Assembly (NCBI GenBank): GCA_018240015.1
Contig: JAFEGJ010000001.1
Coordinates: forward strand, 116,250 to 180,249
Reading direction: 5' to 3'
Length of the DNA: 64,000 nt
From: Verrucomicrobiota bacterium
GTDB taxonomy: Bacteria > Chlamydiota > Chlamydiia > Chlamydiales > Rhabdochlamydiaceae
The notes under the pieces were generated by a model, which made no database searches, was not told the DNA's origin, and saw only the letters and a list, made by a program, of their open reading frames with translations. Positions 61,684 through 64,000 of the stretch are shown one piece after another. Each line of letters begins with the position of its first letter. Position 1 is the first letter of the stretch. A program made the translations under genes and the position numbers.

Positions 61684-61714
61684 AAAAAGAGGCGATATCT
61701 TCCGATATCGCCTC
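61682..61714 (-). terminator. Rho-independent terminator of euo
   Basis: The 11-bp perfect stem GAGGCGATATC with its complement (61689-61699 with 61704-61714) has a 4-nt loop. On the minus strand it is followed by seven T residues (61688-61682). The stem also lies directly after the VWA stop codon, so it may end that transcript as well. Confidence 0.9.
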
Positions 61715-61746
61715 TCGAAAGCCTTGCAAGGCAATCCTCTAACTAC

Positions 61747-62196
61747 TTACATAGCTTGAGATTGCGTATCTTTCTTCGCCAGGTAGTTTTCCTGGTACGC
61801 TTTCACATCATTGATGTGAATGACCCATGCAGCGCCTTTGCGGATAGCTTTCATCAAGCCAACGCGTGTCGCGTAATAGATCTTTTGCGCAGGTACGTTC
61901 AACATCTTAGCAACTTGATTAATGGAGAAATACCCTTTGTTATTGTCAAACAACAGCTCCCCAGCGTACATCGATTTTGTACGGGAGTACTTTTGCTTGC
62001 GGTATTCATCCAAGTCACTCAGATCAATCGTCCAACGTGCGGCATCTTTCGACGCTTTCAGCTTTTTTTGCTTAATCGCGACGTAAATCGCTTGGCGCGT
62101 TACGTTGTTGATCTTAGCTGCTTCGGTGATTGAGACGACCCGTTTGCCAGAAGCGTCTTGCGCTTGTGACATTTGGTGTTGTGGATCGTTAATCAT
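61747..62196 (-). CDS. euo: Euo-type developmental transcription regulator
   Basis: The product is 149 aa. Two small winged-helix/excisionase-like domains are visible: VVSITEAAKINNVTRQAIYVAIKQKKLKASKDAARWTIDLSDLDEYRKQKYSR and YFSINQVAKMLNVPAQKIYYATRVGLMKAIRKGAAWVIHINDVKAYQENYL. In Chlamydia, Euo represses late genes during the replicative stage. The neighbouring order (secDF, recJ, euo, then Tsp) also matches Chlamydia. Chlamydia Euo is about 180 aa, so this form is shorter. AGGAGG lies 10 nt before the ATG, and two small hairpins precede it (62210-62242). It is divergent from the Tsp gene. Confidence 0.93.
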   Translation of the reverse strand: MINDPQHQMSQAQDASGKRVVSITEAAKINNVTRQAIYVAIKQKKLKASKDAARWTIDLSDLDEYRKQKYSRTKSMYAGELLFDNNKGYFSINQVAKMLNVPAQKIYYATRVGLMKAIRKGAAWVIHINDVKAYQENYLAKKDTQSQAM

Positions 62197-62209
62197 TTTT
62201 TTTATCCTC

Positions 62210-62242
62210 CTAACAGTTAGTTGGTTGAGTCATTTCTGACTC
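62210..62242 (-). promoter_or_regulatory. Two small hairpins in the euo leader
   Basis: On the minus strand GAGTCA-GAAA-TGACTC (62242-62227) has a GNRA tetraloop. CTAAC-T-GTTAG (62220-62210) shares its last G with the GGAGG ribosome site. They may affect mRNA stability or translation, or be operator sites for self-regulation. Confidence 0.45.
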
Positions 62243-62432
62243 GCTTTTCTCACTAAGTTTTTGCAGCTTTTTTATTATTAAAAGTTATTATGCCTTAGTA
62301 GATTATTAATTATGTCATATAAACGCATTGAAATCAAGGGTCTTTTCCAAGGACTTCCGTCTGGCTATAAACTATTATTTTTAATGGCACGAAACCAGGG
62401 TGATACGATAAGCTCCGATTTAAGGTTGATGC

Positions 62433-64000
62433 ATGTTAGGGTGGATCAAGGCGTTTAATTATAAGAATCTTAGAATGAGATGGTTATATCTCACTGCTCT
62501 CCTGTGTCTTATAACTGCCTTAGATGCCAAGCCTCCCGAACTTACCGCTAAAGATACCTATCATAAGGTCAAAGAGATCCTAAGGTCGCACGCCTGCCAC
62601 CATGAGCTGACCCCTGAGCTGATGAAAAGAGGGTTCGATAACTTCCTCGAAGAGCTCGATCCCAACAAAATCTACTTTCTCCAGGGAGAAATTGCTCCAT
62701 GGACAAGTCCCAGTGACGAGCTTTTGACAAAAGCGCTGCAAGAGTTTCGTACGGAGGAATTTTCTGTCTTTTACGAAATACATGCCGCGATGAAAAAGGC
62801 CGTCGAGCGCAGGAATCGAATAGAAGCCAAACTTGCCAAAGCTAAAGTTCCCACGAAAGTCGATGCGGAGAATTTTAAAGATTTGCCCTGGGTAGCATCC
62901 GAAGAAGAGCTCTATGAGCGCCTTCTTAAAATCAAAGGACTCCAAGTCGAAACCGCTGCGAAATTTGATAAGGAAGTTCAATCGACATTTTTTCAGCGCA
63001 TCGATAAGCGTCGCAAAATCCGCGAAGAAGAATTAGTCGGTGGAAGTAAGGAAGAGCAAAATCAACATGTTTTAGCGCTCATTTTGAAAGCGATGAGTAC
63101 GGCGCTGGATTCACAGACGAATTATTTTACTCCTGCAGAAGCCACGCAATTCATGATCCAAGTGCAGCAACGCCTCTTTGGCATCGGCGCTCAGCTGCGC
63201 GATGATCTCAATGGTTTTACTATCACGAGAATTTTAGAAGGAAGTCCCGCAGCTGAAGGGGATAAACTCCACATCGAAGATCGCATCATCGCAGTGAATG
63301 GTGTTCCTGTCGTGGGCATGGAGATAACTGAGGCAGTTCAGCATATTCGGGGTCCTCAAGGAACAAAAGCTATCCTCACAATTTTGCGCGGCGAAGAAAA
63401 ACTCGATGTCGAAATCACACGCGGAGAAATCGTTCTCAAAGAATCGCGTCTCGAATCGAGCATCGAGCCTTTTGGTGACCTTGCGATCGGTGTGCTCAAA
63501 CTCTTTTCCTTCTATCAAGATCAAAAATATAGCTCGGCCTCCGATCTTGCCCAGGCGATCCATGATCTTCAAAAGGAGCATGATCTTAAAGGCGTCATTC
63601 TCGATTTAAGAGGAAATGCGGGCGGACTCCTTCCCCAAGCGGTGAGTGTCGCGGGTCTTTTCATGTCCAAAGGCGTCGTCGTTTCCGTAAAAGATAATAC
63701 GGGAAATGTTCAGCACCTGAGAAACATCGAATCCAAGATCGTTTGGGATGGCCCTCTGATCATTTTGACCAATCGCACGAGCGCTTCTGCCGCGGAAATC
63801 GTCGCTCAAACGCTCCAAGAATATGGAAGAGCGATCATCGTCGGCGACGAAACGACATATGGAAAGGGCACCTTCCAGACATTTACCCTCGAATCGACCC
63901 ATACTGCCAAAGTCAACCCTAAGGGAGAATACAAGGTAACACGCGGAAGATATTATACTGTGTCAGGGAAAAGCCCCCAACTCGTGGGTGTAAAAGCCGA
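62433..64000 (+). CDS. tsp: Tail-specific (carboxy-terminal processing) protease, 3' part outside the window
   Basis: At least 522 residues are encoded before the window ends. I chose the ATG at 62433, which has TAAGG 7 nt upstream and gives a basic stretch before the signal helix (RWLYLTALLCLITALDA). An in-frame ATG at 62475 is the alternative. A TSP N-terminal domain (LTPELMKRGFDNFLEELDPNKIYF) is followed by a PDZ domain (about 250-335: LFGIGAQLRD, EGDKLHIEDRIIAVNGVPVVGMEITEAV, IRGPQGTKAILTILR) and an S41 domain. The catalytic Ser is in TNRTSASAAEIVA and the Lys in VGDETTYGKGTFQ. In Chlamydia, Tsp is a periplasmic or secreted protease encoded near euo. Confidence 0.94.
   Translation, partial: MLGWIKAFNYKNLRMRWLYLTALLCLITALDAKPPELTAKDTYHKVKEILRSHACHHELTPELMKRGFDNFLEELDPNKIYFLQGEIAPWTSPSDELLTKALQEFRTEEFSVFYEIHAAMKKAVERRNRIEAKLAKAKVPTKVDAENFKDLPWVASEEELYERLLKIKGLQVETAAKFDKEVQSTFFQRIDKRRKIREEELVGGSKEEQNQHVLALILKAMSTALDSQTNYFTPAEATQFMIQVQQRLFGIGAQLRDDLNGFTITRILEGSPAAEGDKLHIEDRIIAVNGVPVVGMEITEAVQHIRGPQGTKAILTILRGEEKLDVEITRGEIVLKESRLESSIEPFGDLAIGVLKLFSFYQDQKYSSASDLAQAIHDLQKEHDLKGVILDLRGNAGGLLPQAVSVAGLFMSKGVVVSVKDNTGNVQHLRNIESKIVWDGPLIILTNRTSASAAEIVAQTLQEYGRAIIVGDETTYGKGTFQTFTLESTHTAKVNPKGEYKVTRGRYYTVSGKSPQLVGVKA

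Overview
The window is a stretch of chromosome from a member of the Chlamydiota, most likely an amoeba-associated or other 'environmental' chlamydia rather than a Chlamydiaceae species. Three blocks show the gene order known from Chlamydia: (1) rplC to rplQ, gapA and a chlamydia-specific gene, followed upstream by fmt-lpxA-fabZ-lpxC-lnt; (2) dacF ... dnaE-uhpC-hisS-aspS-mip-trmL ... trxA; (3) cmk/plsC-cdsA-uppS ... secDF-recJ ... euo, then the tail-specific protease. The euo regulator and a UhpC-type sugar-phosphate carrier support this. SulP, DinD, a MORN protein, an AAA_14 ATPase and a Legionella_OMP-type porin are not part of the Chlamydiaceae core and point to a larger-genome relative. The species cannot be named from the sequence.

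Layout. 1-3800: end of a porin gene, a secreted unknown, LysE and TauE/SafE exporters, dinD, and tRNA-Leu(UAA) with an att-like repeat. 3801-8125: a polar amino acid ABC operon, a SulP transporter, and a membrane-protein gene broken by an apparent one-base frameshift. 8126-22081: one long minus-strand ribosomal cluster (rplC to rplQ with secY and rpoA inside), then gapA and its partner with their own promoter. The cluster has a structured leader. 22082-32700: a possible inclusion-membrane protein, fmt, the lipid A genes lpxA/fabZ/lpxC, lnt, DoxX, an RsmB-like methylase, a SurA-like chaperone, ksgA and dacF. 32786-48765: small unknowns, MORN protein, LptE-like and BamD-like envelope genes, dnaE, uhpC, hisS, aspS, mip, trmL, a symporter fused to a binding protein, trxA and tRNA-Leu(CAG). 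48771-54257: a cmk-plsC fusion, cdsA, uppS, an outer membrane barrel and an AAA_14 ATPase. 54258-64000: secDF, recJ, a VWA protein, euo, and the start of a tail-specific protease that runs off the window.

How the genes work together: most of the window is housekeeping (translation, protein export, DNA replication and repair) plus envelope building: lipid A, lipoprotein acylation, phospholipid and undecaprenyl synthesis, LptE/BamD/SurA-like outer membrane assembly, and D-Ala-D-Ala carboxypeptidase. Transporters (ABC amino acid, UhpC, symporter-SBP fusion, SulP, LysE, TauE) fit a host-dependent life. The most unusual items are the two protein fusions, the frameshifted gene, two long palindromic intergenic elements, the mutually exclusive helices in the rplC leader, and the att-like repeat at tRNA-Leu.
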